Of a stretch of DNA of 64,000 nucleotides, positions 27,149-35,815 are shown one piece after another (position 1 is the stretch's first letter; every line of letters starts with the position of its first letter). A program made the translations under genes and the position numbers. Under the pieces are notes generated by a model. The model saw only the letters and a program-made list of their open reading frames with translations. It searched no databases and was not told the origin of the DNA. The DNA lies in contig NZ_CP019980.1 of NCBI RefSeq assembly GCF_002982115.1, positions 1,806,001-1,870,000 on the forward strand, written 5' to 3'. The DNA comes from Lysinibacillus sphaericus (GTDB lineage Bacteria; Bacillota; Bacilli; Bacillales_A; Planococcaceae).

Positions 27149-27787
27149 ATGGTTAATGCTTACAAGGTGGCTCTTATTGGTGGAACGGGGAAAGTAGGGC
27201 GTTATATTGCTTCTAAAGCGGTAGCGAAAGGATATCAAGTCCGCATGTTAGTTCGAAATCCAGAAAAAGTAATAGACAAGGACAGTAGGATTGAAATCGT
27301 CAAAGGGAATGTAAAAAATGTAGAAGATATTCGTAAGCTACTAAAAGATTGTCAAGTAGTTATAAATACCTTTGGTCAACCAATTAAAGAGAAGGCGATG
27401 TATAGCAGTATCACTAAAAATATACTCGATGTAATGACTGCATTACATATTGATCGTTACATTGGTGTAACAGGTGGCTCTCTAACAATATCAGGCGATC
27501 ACAAAAGTATGTTAAACAGAATAGGGGCAGCGTTGTTTGAAATAATGTACTCTAATATGATGGGAGACAAGAAGAAAGAATGGGATATTTTGACCAATCA
27601 TCCACATATTCAATGGACGTTAATTAGACTACCATTTATAGTAGATGGCGCAGAAAGAGGAAATTTGAAAGAACATTTAACGGATATGCCTGGCACAAAA
27701 ATAACTAATCAAGATATTGCGACTTTTATCATTCATCAAATCGACAATTTAAACTATGTACATAAAGCACCGTTTATTGCAAATTAA
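27149..27787 (+). CDS. NAD(P)-binding atypical SDR (YwnB-like)
   Basis: A 212-residue Rossmann protein. The dinucleotide loop is LIGGTGKVGRYIASKAVAKGYQVRMLVRNPEK (about 9-40); the middle VTGGSL and the C-terminal WTLIRLPFIVDG are typical of the NAD(P)H-binding (NmrA/BVR-B-like) family, related to B. subtilis YwnB. Such proteins lack the classic SDR Tyr-Lys pair and may be reductases or redox sensors. ATG 27149 has GGAGGG at 7 nt. It stands alone. Confidence 0.8.
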   Translation: MVNAYKVALIGGTGKVGRYIASKAVAKGYQVRMLVRNPEKVIDKDSRIEIVKGNVKNVEDIRKLLKDCQVVINTFGQPIKEKAMYSSITKNILDVMTALHIDRYIGVTGGSLTISGDHKSMLNRIGAALFEIMYSNMMGDKKKEWDILTNHPHIQWTLIRLPFIVDGAERGNLKEHLTDMPGTKITNQDIATFIIHQIDNLNYVHKAPFIAN

Positions 27788-27833
27788 TTTAAATTCCCCC
27801 AGTTTATTTATTCTGCAAAGTACAGTGGCAAAT

Positions 27834-27863
27834 TAATGATGGATTGTATCCTATCATTAATGA
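27834..27863. repeat. Hairpin without T tract
   Basis: TTAATGAT and ATCATTAA arms enclose GGAT/ATCC, giving a long imperfect stem between the SDR gene and the next gene. It may be a weak terminator or an operator of the PH-domain gene. Confidence 0.45.
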
Positions 27864-27936
27864 ACTATGAATGGTATTATTGTTACAAAATGTAAGATAT
27901 ACTATATAAAGCTTGAAAAATTGGAGGGAAATAGAC

Positions 27937-28314
27937 ATGGGGTTATTTGATGGATTAATGGGCAATGCAAGTGAAGTCAATCTAGATAAATTGCAGGAAG
28001 AAATGAAAGAAATCTTAATACCGAATGAGACCATTCAAAATGCGTATAAAATTATTAGAGATACGTTTATTTTTACGAATAAGCGGTTAATTTTAATCGA
28101 TAAACAAGGGGTAACGGGCAAGAAAACCGAATATCATTCAATTCCTTACAAAAATATTTTGCATTTTTCAGTGGAAACGGCGGGCACATTTGATTTGGAT
28201 GCAGAGCTGAAAATTTGGGTTTCAGGCAGCCAATTGCCAATACAGAAAAATTTTAATAAATCGACTAACATTTATAAAGTGCAGAGTGTTTTAGCAGAAT
28301 ATGTGTTAGGTTAG
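27937..28314 (+). CDS. Bacterial PH-domain protein (bPH_1 family)
   Basis: A 125-residue cytosolic protein matching the bacterial pleckstrin-homology family bPH_1 over its whole length: MGLFDGLMGNASEVN start, FIFTNKRLILIDKQGVTGKKTEYHSIPYKNI centre and FSVETAGTFDLDAELKIWVSGS. These form oligomeric rings in known structures; the biological role is unknown. ATG 27937 has GGAGG 9 nt upstream; an in-frame TTG 24 nt earlier is less likely. A terminator follows. Confidence 0.88.
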   Translation: MGLFDGLMGNASEVNLDKLQEEMKEILIPNETIQNAYKIIRDTFIFTNKRLILIDKQGVTGKKTEYHSIPYKNILHFSVETAGTFDLDAELKIWVSGSQLPIQKNFNKSTNIYKVQSVLAEYVLG

Positions 28315-28325
28315 TATTCAATGGG

Positions 28326-28360
28326 CGGTTAACAGGGTTAAAGCTGTTAATCGTTTTTTT
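28326..28360 (+). terminator. Terminator after the PH-domain gene
   Basis: CGGTTAACAG (28326-28335) pairs with CTGTTAATCG (28344-28353), one G-T pair, followed by T7. Confidence 0.8.
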
Positions 28361-28396
28361 GCCTTTTTGACTATAATAGGGACGGAGGGATTATAA

Positions 28397-28597
28397 ATGA
28401 AAAGCGTAAATTTTCAACTTGACCATCATAACGCATTAGAAATAACACAAATTAATGAGCAGTTATATGAGATGCGACTGAGCGTTAATGGAAGCATCAG
28501 TGTTTTCTATTTAACGCGTGAACAATTATGCACGGATAGCAGAATTGAAGCATTTCAAGATAGATTAAGCAGTGACTTATTTACAGATAATAAATGA
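28397..28597 (+). CDS. Hypothetical 66-residue protein
   Basis: A small soluble protein beginning MKSVNFQLDHHNALEITQINEQLYEMRLSVNGS, with no membrane segment. Evidence that it is real: GGAGGG 7 nt before ATG 28397, a TATAAT -10 at about 28372 and a terminator just before it. The predicted pattern is beta-rich at the start with a helix at the end. No family was recognised. Confidence 0.6.
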   Translation: MKSVNFQLDHHNALEITQINEQLYEMRLSVNGSISVFYLTREQLCTDSRIEAFQDRLSSDLFTDNK

Positions 28598-29018
28598 CTA
28601 AAAGCCCTGAGTCTTTGTGTAGGAGACTTAAGTAAATTTGCAAATAAATAGTAAGTTAAAATGGTACTTTATGCAGTAATGTTCTACTTTAAGAAGTTTT
28701 TTAGTAGACAAGACCTAATGCGAAAAAATTAAAATGAGGATTTATGTGAATATAGCTATTTCTTTTTCAAAGTGTTCATAAAAATAACCTAAAAATTTAC
28801 TGGGTTTTTATGCAATAATAACATTTCCACTTTTGCAACGAAGGAAAACATGTTTTTTTATAGTATATATCGTCTATTTTTTAGAGGAAAAAGGTTTGCA
28901 CTGTGTACAGAGCTTACTGATAAAGTAGGGGTATTTTCTTTATGAGTAGTGACAATTGTCTCTAAACAAATGTAAATAGATTGTATATACTTACATATAG
29001 AGGGAAGGAGGAGGTAGC
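28598..29018. other. Gene-free region before fapA-like gene
   Basis: 421 bp, strongly A+T rich, with stop codons in all frames. Contains small dyads such as CTGT-GT-ACAG near 28903 and a possible promoter (TTGTCT near 28957). No gene or RNA element could be supported. Confidence 0.4.
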
Positions 29019-30590
29019 GTGATTCTAGTTCGAAATGATAACTTCGAAATATCGGAAGAAAACGGAAAGGTATTTATGCTTACATACAGCGCTGGGTTTC
29101 CATTAAAAGAATTTGATGGCGTCTTACGTAGTCACCCACGACTAAAGTTATCTAATTTTTCTATATTAAAAACTGTACTAGCGACAGAAAGCACAAGTCC
29201 TGTTGAGATTGGACGCTGGCTTCCAAATGTTGAAGCTGAAATTGCTCGAGATAAAATGTCTGCCTCTATATTTATATATGAAACAGCTGATTATATTCAA
29301 AAGAATAAAGAAAAATTAACGGAACAAATTTTGGAAACATTAGCGGATCAAGGCATTATTTATGGCATTTTAGACTTTGATATTTCAAAGGTTGAACCTG
29401 GCAAAGCGTTTTTAATTGCGCAAGGAACGTCACCTGTGGCAGGTACGGATGCACAAATTACATATTTACCTAAACCTGAAAGAAAACCTGTCATTCGTGA
29501 AGATGGGAAAGCCGATTACTACGACATGAATTTTATTTCAGAAATTTCAGAAGGCTCTTGGCTCGGTGAGAAAATTCCTGCAACGATGGGCAAGCATGGT
29601 CAAAATGTACTCGGTGAAATGATTGCGGCAGCACCTGGTCGTGATTTTCCTATTCGATATGACAAAAAATCAGCGTATGAAGTAGAAGAAGATGGTAAAA
29701 TCGTCATTCGTTCGAAAATAGCGGGTGTGTTAGATGATGTCAAAGGTGCAATTGGTGTAAATCGCCATCTACCAATTCATGGAGATGTAGGCGTTGAGAC
29801 GGGCAATTTAGAGTTTAATGGCTCTTTAAGCATTAAGGGAACCGTTACAACTGGCTATACTGTTATTGCAACAGGAGATATTTCCATTGAAGGTGCGGAA
29901 GGGGTAAGCGGCGCAAAACTAATTAAATCAATCGAAGGTGATGTATACATTCGAGGTGGTATTTTTGGTTTGGGTTCAACACTCGTTGAAGCCGGTGGCA
30001 ATATTTTCGTGAAGCATGTCAATGAAGCTATTTTAGTCGCAGATGATAGTATTCATATCGGTTTTTATTCACTTGGATCACAACTTACTGCCCATTCCAT
30101 TTTTGTCGATGAGCGCAGAGGAAAAATCATTGGTGGGCGTGCTGTTGCCAAAAATACAATTGTTACAGCCATTTCGGGAAACCGTCTAGAGCGGAGAACT
30201 GATTTAATCATTGAAAGTGTCAATAAACAGGAAAGTTATGCAATGATGCAAGACAAAGCAACACAGTTAAAGCAATTGCAATCCGATATTTCAGAGCGTG
30301 AAGCGAAGATTACAAGTTTACTACCGCTGCTTAAGCAAATGTCTACACAGCAAATTGCTGCCTTTGAAGAAACAAAGCAAAGCTTATCAAAGTTAAAAGC
30401 AGAAGCGGTGACGCTAGATCGTGAAATTAAGTTAATGATGGATGAAATGCGTCATGCTGGAAAAGAAGAAATTATTGTTACAAAGGAAGCCTATCCTGGT
30501 ACCTATATTCAAATTGGCAAAAAGTCCTCGTTGTTAAATAAAATGACGAACGGAAAATTTTTACTGGAGTTTGGTGAGCTGAATGTATAA
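29019..30590 (+). CDS. FapA family protein (DUF342)
   Basis: A 523-residue protein of the FapA/DUF342 family. The core DUF342 part is about 150-430: WLGEKIPATMGKHGQNVLGEMI, RYDKKSAYEVEEDGKIVIRSKIAGVL, then repeated VxGxxxxxGxI strands expected to form a right-handed beta helix like that of MinC. The last 110 residues are coiled coil. FapA proteins have been linked to polar flagella and to lipoprotein or spore roles in different species; here the function is open. GTG 29019 has GGAGGAGG. The stop overlaps the next gene by 8 nt. Confidence 0.83.
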   Translation: MILVRNDNFEISEENGKVFMLTYSAGFPLKEFDGVLRSHPRLKLSNFSILKTVLATESTSPVEIGRWLPNVEAEIARDKMSASIFIYETADYIQKNKEKLTEQILETLADQGIIYGILDFDISKVEPGKAFLIAQGTSPVAGTDAQITYLPKPERKPVIREDGKADYYDMNFISEISEGSWLGEKIPATMGKHGQNVLGEMIAAAPGRDFPIRYDKKSAYEVEEDGKIVIRSKIAGVLDDVKGAIGVNRHLPIHGDVGVETGNLEFNGSLSIKGTVTTGYTVIATGDISIEGAEGVSGAKLIKSIEGDVYIRGGIFGLGSTLVEAGGNIFVKHVNEAILVADDSIHIGFYSLGSQLTAHSIFVDERRGKIIGGRAVAKNTIVTAISGNRLERRTDLIIESVNKQESYAMMQDKATQLKQLQSDISEREAKITSLLPLLKQMSTQQIAAFEETKQSLSKLKAEAVTLDREIKLMMDEMRHAGKEEIIVTKEAYPGTYIQIGKKSSLLNKMTNGKFLLEFGELNV

Positions 30591-31311
30591 TGAATCATTC
30601 ATCCCTGTGTTTGCGCATCGCGGGGCGTCTGCTTATGCGCTAGAAAATAGTTTCAAAGCGTTTGAAAAAGCATTAGAGCTAGGTGCCAATGGGATTGAGT
30701 TAGATATTCAGCTATCAAAAGAAGGGATACCCGTTGTTTACCATGATCCGCAATTATCAAGATTAGTAGGCAGTAATAAGCTAGTGAATGATTGCACAAT
30801 AGCGGAATTGCAGAGCTTTAAATTAGGGAAGCCGTGGAGAAGGTTTTTTTCATCGTATAGAATTCCGACATTTGAAGCGGTTTTAGCATGGGCAAATAAA
30901 CACCAACTCCCACTGAATATTGAATTAAAATCGACCATTCTTGACAATCAAGATGCGCTCGTTCAACTGCTTCAAGGGCTTAAATTACCAGCAGGTAGCC
31001 ATTTTTCATCATTTCATTATGAGCTGTTAGAGGTTGTGAAACGTCATGCGCCACAGCATGAAACAGCGCTAATCGCCACAAAAAAATTAAAATGGGATTT
31101 GCTGAGTGATTATAAGGCAATTGATTGTGTTCATATGCATAAAAAGTATTATAAACCCCGCTATTTAGAGGCATGTGTAGCTAGTGCTAAGACATGTCGC
31201 TTTTATGCGATTGATGGCAGTGAAAAGTTTTTGACGAATCCACATACATCCGTAGTAGGGTGGATTACTGATTTTCCGGATAAAGTTATCCATGTACAGC
31301 TACGTCAATAA
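30583..31311 (+). CDS. Glycerophosphodiester phosphodiesterase
   Basis: A 242-residue cytosolic GDPD that hydrolyses glycerophosphodiesters to glycerol-3-phosphate and an alcohol. His12-Arg13 in AHRGASAYALENS, Glu39 and Asp41 in GIELDIQ and His54 in VVYHDP form the active site; there is no signal peptide. It resembles B. subtilis YqiK, which also lies next to yqzF and the bkd genes. Its product could be supplied by the ugp importer nearby (inference). Confidence 0.9.
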   Translation: MYNESFIPVFAHRGASAYALENSFKAFEKALELGANGIELDIQLSKEGIPVVYHDPQLSRLVGSNKLVNDCTIAELQSFKLGKPWRRFFSSYRIPTFEAVLAWANKHQLPLNIELKSTILDNQDALVQLLQGLKLPAGSHFSSFHYELLEVVKRHAPQHETALIATKKLKWDLLSDYKAIDCVHMHKKYYKPRYLEACVASAKTCRFYAIDGSEKFLTNPHTSVVGWITDFPDKVIHVQLRQ

Positions 31312-31370
31312 AAATAGCTATCCAGTAAGTCACAAAGTTCTGTGGCCTATTTGGATAGCTATTTTTATTT
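31310..31370. terminator. Bidirectional terminator
   Basis: Arms AAAAATAGCTATCC (31310-31323) and GGATAGCTATTTTT (31353-31366), flanked by A and T runs, serving the GDPD gene and the convergent DUF2627 gene. Confidence 0.88.
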
Positions 31371-31601
31371 TTTTTGGAAGCGCGGAGCCACTTTTCCTTT
31401 TTTTCGATCGCGGTGTAATAAAAAGCCTGCGAAAAAGCCAAAGCCGACAACAAAGAAAATGATGCCAACAACAAATTGTAGCCATAAAAATGGGAAAGGT
31501 GAGATGAGCTTACCGAATAATGTATCACGCATAAATTTAATGCCACCTGCGGCCATTAGACCTGGAATTAGCATGACAATAAACGCAGCAAAACGAGCCA
31601 T
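31365..31601 (-). CDS. yqzF: DUF2627 membrane protein (YqzF-like)
   Basis: A 78-residue protein with two membrane segments (about 4-20 and 40-62) and a basic C-terminus (HRDRKKGKVAPRFQKK). The IKFMRDTLFG and SPFPFLWLQF motifs are those of DUF2627, named YqzF in B. subtilis, where it also lies beside the bkd region. Its function is unknown. GGAGGG precedes the start. Confidence 0.87.
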   Translation of the reverse strand: MARFAAFIVMLIPGLMAAGGIKFMRDTLFGKLISPFPFLWLQFVVGIIFFVVGFGFFAGFLLHRDRKKGKVAPRFQKK

Positions 31602-31725
31602 ACATGTCCCTCCTCATACCTAACTTTAATTGTACCTGTGGATAATGGAATGTCAAGAAAGCCTATGAATCTAAGGCGTCTCGTAAAAGCGCAGGAAGAA
31701 GCTCAAAAACTAGTAATCGTAACTG

Positions 31726-31740
31726 AATTTTTAGAAAATT
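31726..31740. promoter_or_regulatory. CodY box upstream of leucine dehydrogenase
   Basis: AATTTTTAGAAAATT matches the CodY consensus AATTTTCWGAAAATT at 14 of 15 positions. It lies about 30 bp before the -35. CodY senses branched-chain amino acids and GTP, which fits a leucine-degrading target. Confidence 0.7.
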
Positions 31741-31769
31741 CTTACTTAGTAGGAAAAGTGTAATAATAG

Positions 31770-31798
31770 TTGCGAAATTGTGAATTTGTCAGTATTGT
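31770..31798 (+). promoter_or_regulatory. Possible sigma-A promoter of leucine dehydrogenase
   Basis: TTGCGA (31770-31775), 17-bp spacer, TATTGT (31793-31798); each hexamer matches consensus at 4 of 6. Confidence 0.45.
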
Positions 31799-31910
31799 AA
31801 AATTAAATGGAGCGATATTATCCATTGCAAAACAGTTTTATCATTTTTTTAAAATTTGATTGGGATGGGCATTAGGGGTTGCACTTTCCAAAGCAAAGGG
31901 GCGAGTTTTC

Positions 31911-33005
31911 ATGGAAATCTTCAAGTATATGGAAAAGTATGATTATGAACAATTGGTATTTTGCCAAGACGAAGCATCTGGGTTAAAAGCGATTATCGCT
32001 ATCCATGACACAACACTTGGACCAGCATTAGGTGGTGCTCGTATGTGGACCTACGCGACAGAAGAAAATGCGATTGAGGATGCATTAAGATTAGCACGCG
32101 GGATGACATATAAAAATGCAGCTGCTGGTTTAAACCTTGGCGGTGGAAAAACGGTCATTATTGGGGACCCATTTAAAGATAAAAACGAAGAAATGTTCCG
32201 TGCTTTAGGTCGTTTCATTCAAGGATTAAACGGTCGCTATATTACCGCTGAAGATGTTGGTACAACCGTAACAGATATGGATTTAATCCATGAGGAAACA
32301 AATTACGTTACAGGTATATCGCCAGCGTTTGGTTCATCGGGTAATCCTTCACCAGTAACTGCTTATGGCGTTTATCGTGGCATGAAAGCAGCGGCGAAAG
32401 AAGCATTTGGTACGGATATGCTAGAAGGTCGTACTATATCGGTACAAGGGCTAGGAAACGTAGCTTACAAGCTTTGCGAGTATTTACATAATGAAGGTGC
32501 AAAACTTGTAGTAACAGATATTAACCAAGCGGCTATTGATCGTGTTGTCAATGATTTTGGCGCTACAGCAGTTGCACCTGATGAAATCTATTCACAAGAA
32601 GTCGATATTTTCTCACCGTGTGCACTTGGCGCAATTTTAAATGACGAAACGATTCCGCAATTAAAAGCAAAAGTTATTGCTGGTTCTGCTAATAACCAAC
32701 TACAAGATTCACGACATGGAGATTATTTACACGAGCTAGGCATTGTTTATGCACCTGACTATGTCATTAATGCAGGTGGTGTAATAAATGTCGCGGACGA
32801 ATTATATGGCTATAATCGTGAACGAGCGTTGAAACGTGTAGATGGTATTTACGATAGTATTGAAAAAATCTTTGAAATTTCCAAACGTGATAGTATTCCA
32901 ACATATGTTGCGGCAAATCGTTTGGCAGAAGAACGTATTGCTCGTGTAGCGAAATCGCGTAGTCAGTTCTTAAAAAATGAAAAAAATATTTTGAACGGCC
33001 GTTAA
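31911..33005 (+). CDS. bcd: Leucine dehydrogenase
   Basis: A 364-residue NAD-dependent enzyme that deaminates leucine, valine and isoleucine to branched-chain 2-oxoacids, the substrates of the complex encoded downstream. It is nearly collinear with the L. sphaericus enzyme of known structure: Lys80 in LNLGGGK is catalytic, with [12 protein letters not shown] before it; the NAD fold carries [12 protein letters not shown], and [16 protein letters not shown] closes the site. ATG 31911 is used; an upstream GTG/TTG extension of 17 codons is not part of the family. The closeness to the Lysinibacillus protein is the main taxonomic clue. Confidence 0.97.
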   Translation: MEIFKYMEKYDYEQLVFCQDEASGLKAIIAIHDTTLGPALGGARMWTYATEENAIEDALRLARGMTYKNAAAGLNLGGGKTVIIGDPFKDKNEEMFRALGRFIQGLNGRYITAEDVGTTVTDMDLIHEETNYVTGISPAFGSSGNPSPVTAYGVYRGMKAAAKEAFGTDMLEGRTISVQGLGNVAYKLCEYLHNEGAKLVVTDINQAAIDRVVNDFGATAVAPDEIYSQEVDIFSPCALGAILNDETIPQLKAKVIAGSANNQLQDSRHGDYLHELGIVYAPDYVINAGGVINVADELYGYNRERALKRVDGIYDSIEKIFEISKRDSIPTYVAANRLAEERIARVAKSRSQFLKNEKNILNGR

Positions 33006-33244
33006 CAACGTCTATTCGCTAAAGAGAAGTCGCATTGTCGACTTCTTCTGTTTAAATAGTAGTAAATAAATGTCTAGGCTAATAGATTCGTCATTACAAT
33101 AAATGACGTACACCTTTCATTGCAATGTCTTTAAGATAGAGATTGTTGCCTGTGGCGATACAGCGCTTTTCCTCGATGGATTGCACTATGACGCCAGTTA
33201 GGAGAGAGAGGCTTTAGCACTTTTCTCATAAGGAGGAATAACAT
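33006..33244 (+). other. bcd-lpdV gap where butyrate kinase lies in B. subtilis
   Basis: 239 bp. A weak hairpin (AGAAGTCG 33025-33032 / CGACTTCT 33039-33046) follows bcd. A 32-codon open frame (33103-33201) lacks a ribosome binding site. A TTTAGCACTTTTCT motif (33213-33226) precedes the lpdV ribosome binding site and recurs before bkdAA. Confidence 0.4.
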
Positions 33245-34672
33245 ATGGCTCAAAATTATGATGTTGTTATTTTAGGGGGAGGGACAGGTGGCTACGTTGC
33301 AGCAATTCGTGCGGCACAATTAGGCTTAAAAACAGCTATTGTGGAACGTGAACGACTTGGTGGTACTTGTCTACATAAAGGCTGTATTCCGAGTAAAGCA
33401 TTACTTCGAAGTGCTGAAGTATATCGTATGGCCAATAAAACCGCGAGTGAATTTGGCGTAGACATTACAGGTGTTACCTTGCAATTCAATAAGGTGCAAG
33501 CGCGCAAACAAGCAATAGTAGAGCAATTAAGCCAAGGTGTGAATACACTGATGAAAAAAGGCAAAATTGATGTTTATGAAGGAACAGGTCGAATTTTAGG
33601 ACCATCTATTTTTTCACCAATGCCAGGTACTATATCAGTAGAGATGCGCAATGGTGAGGAAAATGAAATGCTTGTTCCTACCAATGTTGTCATTGCAACA
33701 GGATCGAAGCCACGAGGAATGGCAGGATTAACGGTTGATGGGAAGTATGTCATGAATTCTGACCATGCATTGCAAATGGAAGAATTACCGACTTCATTAT
33801 TGATTGTTGGTGGTGGTGTAATCGGCATCGAGTGGGCATCTATGCTTTGTGATTTTGGAGTAGCTGTAACTGTAATTGAATACGGTCCTACGATTTTACC
33901 AGCTGAGGATGCGGATATTGTAAAAGAAGTGACAAAACAGCTTGAAAATCGTGGTGTGCGCATTGTGACGAATGCTCGGTTAAATACAGATAGCTTTAAA
34001 ATAGAAAATGATAACGTTTTCATTTCGGCGAAGCTTCAGGATAATGAGGAACAATTTGAAGCAGAGAAATTATTGCTTTGTGTTGGACGTGAAGCAAATA
34101 TACATGGCATTGGTTTAGAAAATACCGATATTGAAATCGACAACGGCTTTATTCAAGTACGCGATTCTTATCAAACAAAGGAATCACATATGTATGCCAT
34201 TGGAGATGTAATCGGTGGTTTACAATTGGCGCACGTTGCCTCACATGAAGGCTTGTCCGCTATTGAACATATTGCGACAGGAAAAGTAGCGCCGTTAGAT
34301 GTTTTGCAAGTACCGAAATGTGTGTATTCCTTCCCAGAAGTGGCTAGTATCGGTTTAACGGAAAGTGCTGCTCGCGAAAATGGTCATGTATTAAAGATTG
34401 GTAAATTTCCTTTTAAAGCAATAGGTAAGGCGCTAGTTAATGGAGAATCAGATGGTTTTGTTAAAATAATAGCCGATGAAAAAACGGACGATATTTTGGG
34501 TATTCATATGGTAGGGCCGCATGTGACGGATTTAATAGGAGAAGCTTCATTAGCGAAATTATTAGATGCAACTCCTTGGGAAATTAGTCAAGCAATCCAT
34601 CCACATCCATCATTAAATGAAGTATTAGTGGAGTCAGCTTTAGCTGTCGATAAGCGAGCTATTCATTTTTAA
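33245..34672 (+). CDS. lpdV: Dihydrolipoyl dehydrogenase of the branched-chain complex (E3)
   Basis: A 475-residue flavoprotein that reoxidises the lipoyl arm of BkdB with NAD. FAD-binding VVILGGGTGGYVAAIRAAQLG, redox pair Cys42/Cys47 in GGTCLHKGCIPSK, NAD-binding LIVGGGVIGIEWASML, and the C-terminal HPHPSLNEVLVE with the catalytic His-Glu. AAGGAGG precedes ATG 33245. It precedes bkdAA as in B. subtilis, though 126 nt apart. Confidence 0.95.
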   Translation: MAQNYDVVILGGGTGGYVAAIRAAQLGLKTAIVERERLGGTCLHKGCIPSKALLRSAEVYRMANKTASEFGVDITGVTLQFNKVQARKQAIVEQLSQGVNTLMKKGKIDVYEGTGRILGPSIFSPMPGTISVEMRNGEENEMLVPTNVVIATGSKPRGMAGLTVDGKYVMNSDHALQMEELPTSLLIVGGGVIGIEWASMLCDFGVAVTVIEYGPTILPAEDADIVKEVTKQLENRGVRIVTNARLNTDSFKIENDNVFISAKLQDNEEQFEAEKLLLCVGREANIHGIGLENTDIEIDNGFIQVRDSYQTKESHMYAIGDVIGGLQLAHVASHEGLSAIEHIATGKVAPLDVLQVPKCVYSFPEVASIGLTESAARENGHVLKIGKFPFKAIGKALVNGESDGFVKIIADEKTDDILGIHMVGPHVTDLIGEASLAKLLDATPWEISQAIHPHPSLNEVLVESALAVDKRAIHF

Positions 34673-34798
34673 TGCGTTTATAGACATTACGCCGAATTGT
34701 AACAAATAAAAAGACCGACATAAATTGTGATACTAAAGGAGCTTGTGCGCAAAATACAGGCACTTTAGCACGTTTTCTAATGCGAAAGGGGTGTTCAT

Positions 34799-35815
34799 AT
34801 GCAAGACGTTCAACTGAAACATGAAGATTTAGGGTTAACGAATGAAGAAGTCCTTGCTATGTTCGAAACGATGTTAATGGCAAGAAGATTAGATGAGCGC
34901 ATGTGGTTATTAAACCGTTCAGGTAAAATTCCATTTGTAATTTCTTGTCAGGGACAGGAGGCTGCACAAGTTGGAGCAGCATTTGCGCTAGATAAAAATA
35001 AAGATTATATTGCACCGTATTATCGAGATATGGGTGTAGTTTTACATTTTGGTATGACGCCAAAAGAGCTGATGTTATCAGCATTTGCAAAGGCTGAAGA
35101 TCCAAACTCTGGCGGCCGCCAAATGCCCGGGCATTTTGGGCAAAAGAAAAACCGCATTTTGACTGGTTCTTCACCCGTAACAACACAAGTACCGCATGCT
35201 GTTGGGGTGGCGCTTGCGGGGCGCTTGCAAAAGGAGGATTTCATCGCCTTTGTTACGTTAGGAGAAGGTTCTTCCAACCAAGGTGATTTCCATGAAGGGG
35301 CAAATTTTGCCGGTGTGCATAAACTACCAGTCATTATAATGGTAGAAAACAATCAATATGCTATTTCAGTACCAGTGGAACGTCAGTTAGGTTGTGCAAA
35401 AGTATCCGATCGTGGTATTGGCTATGGCATGCCAGGCGTAACAGTAGACGGCAAATGTCCACTGCAAGTTTATAAGGTTGTCAAAGAGGCGGCAGAACGC
35501 GCTCGTAGCGGTGAAGGGCCAAGTTTAATAGAAACGGTGACATTCCGTTTAACTGCACACTCTTCGGATGATGATGATCGTCAATACCGTACAGCAGAAG
35601 ATATCGCGGAAGGCAAAGCGAAGGATCCGATTGTATTGTTTGAGAAGTATTTACAAGATGCTGGCATTATGACGGAATCTCTTCGTACTGAAATAGAAGA
35701 GCGTGTGATGGCCGAAGTAAATGAAGCGACGGACTATGCAGAGGCAGCTCCTTACGCTAAACCAGAGGAAGCCTTGAAGTACGTATATGCACCAGTGGAC
35801 GGAGGTGACGTGTAA
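34799..35815 (+). CDS. bkdAA: Branched-chain 2-oxoacid dehydrogenase E1 alpha subunit
   Basis: A 338-residue thiamine-diphosphate-binding subunit that decarboxylates branched-chain 2-oxoacids. TPP motif GEGSSNQGDFHEGANFAGVHKLPVIIMVENN (about 155-185), the GGRQMPGHFG segment and the phosphorylation-loop-like TFRLTAHSSDDDDRQYR are present. GAAAGGGG lies before ATG 34799. The stop overlaps the bkdAB start by 1 nt. Confidence 0.95.
   Translation: MQDVQLKHEDLGLTNEEVLAMFETMLMARRLDERMWLLNRSGKIPFVISCQGQEAAQVGAAFALDKNKDYIAPYYRDMGVVLHFGMTPKELMLSAFAKAEDPNSGGRQMPGHFGQKKNRILTGSSPVTTQVPHAVGVALAGRLQKEDFIAFVTLGEGSSNQGDFHEGANFAGVHKLPVIIMVENNQYAISVPVERQLGCAKVSDRGIGYGMPGVTVDGKCPLQVYKVVKEAAERARSGEGPSLIETVTFRLTAHSSDDDDRQYRTAEDIAEGKAKDPIVLFEKYLQDAGIMTESLRTEIEERVMAEVNEATDYAEAAPYAKPEEALKYVYAPVDGGDV

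Larger units (their letters stand above)
31602..31910 (+). other. Leucine dehydrogenase upstream region
   Basis: 309 bp. Holds a CodY-like box and a sigma-A-like promoter (listed separately). A GGGCATTAGGGGTTGCA stretch at about 31866-31882 recalls a sigma-54 promoter but has one base too many between the GG and GC elements. Confidence 0.5.

Noticed and set aside
31866-31882. Sigma-54 (-24/-12) promoter ahead of leucine dehydrogenase
   Set aside because: The GG and GC elements are one base too far apart for the strict sigma-54 spacing; the CodY box and sigma-A-like promoter upstream are better supported.
33103-33201. 32-codon frame in the bcd-lpdV gap (possible buk remnant)
   Set aside because: It has no ribosome binding site and no recognisable butyrate kinase motif. 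A similar-length open frame exists on the other strand, so chance is likely.
34756-34772. Sigma-54 promoter ahead of bkdAA (AGGCAC element)
   Set aside because: The required TTGC at the -12 position is missing.
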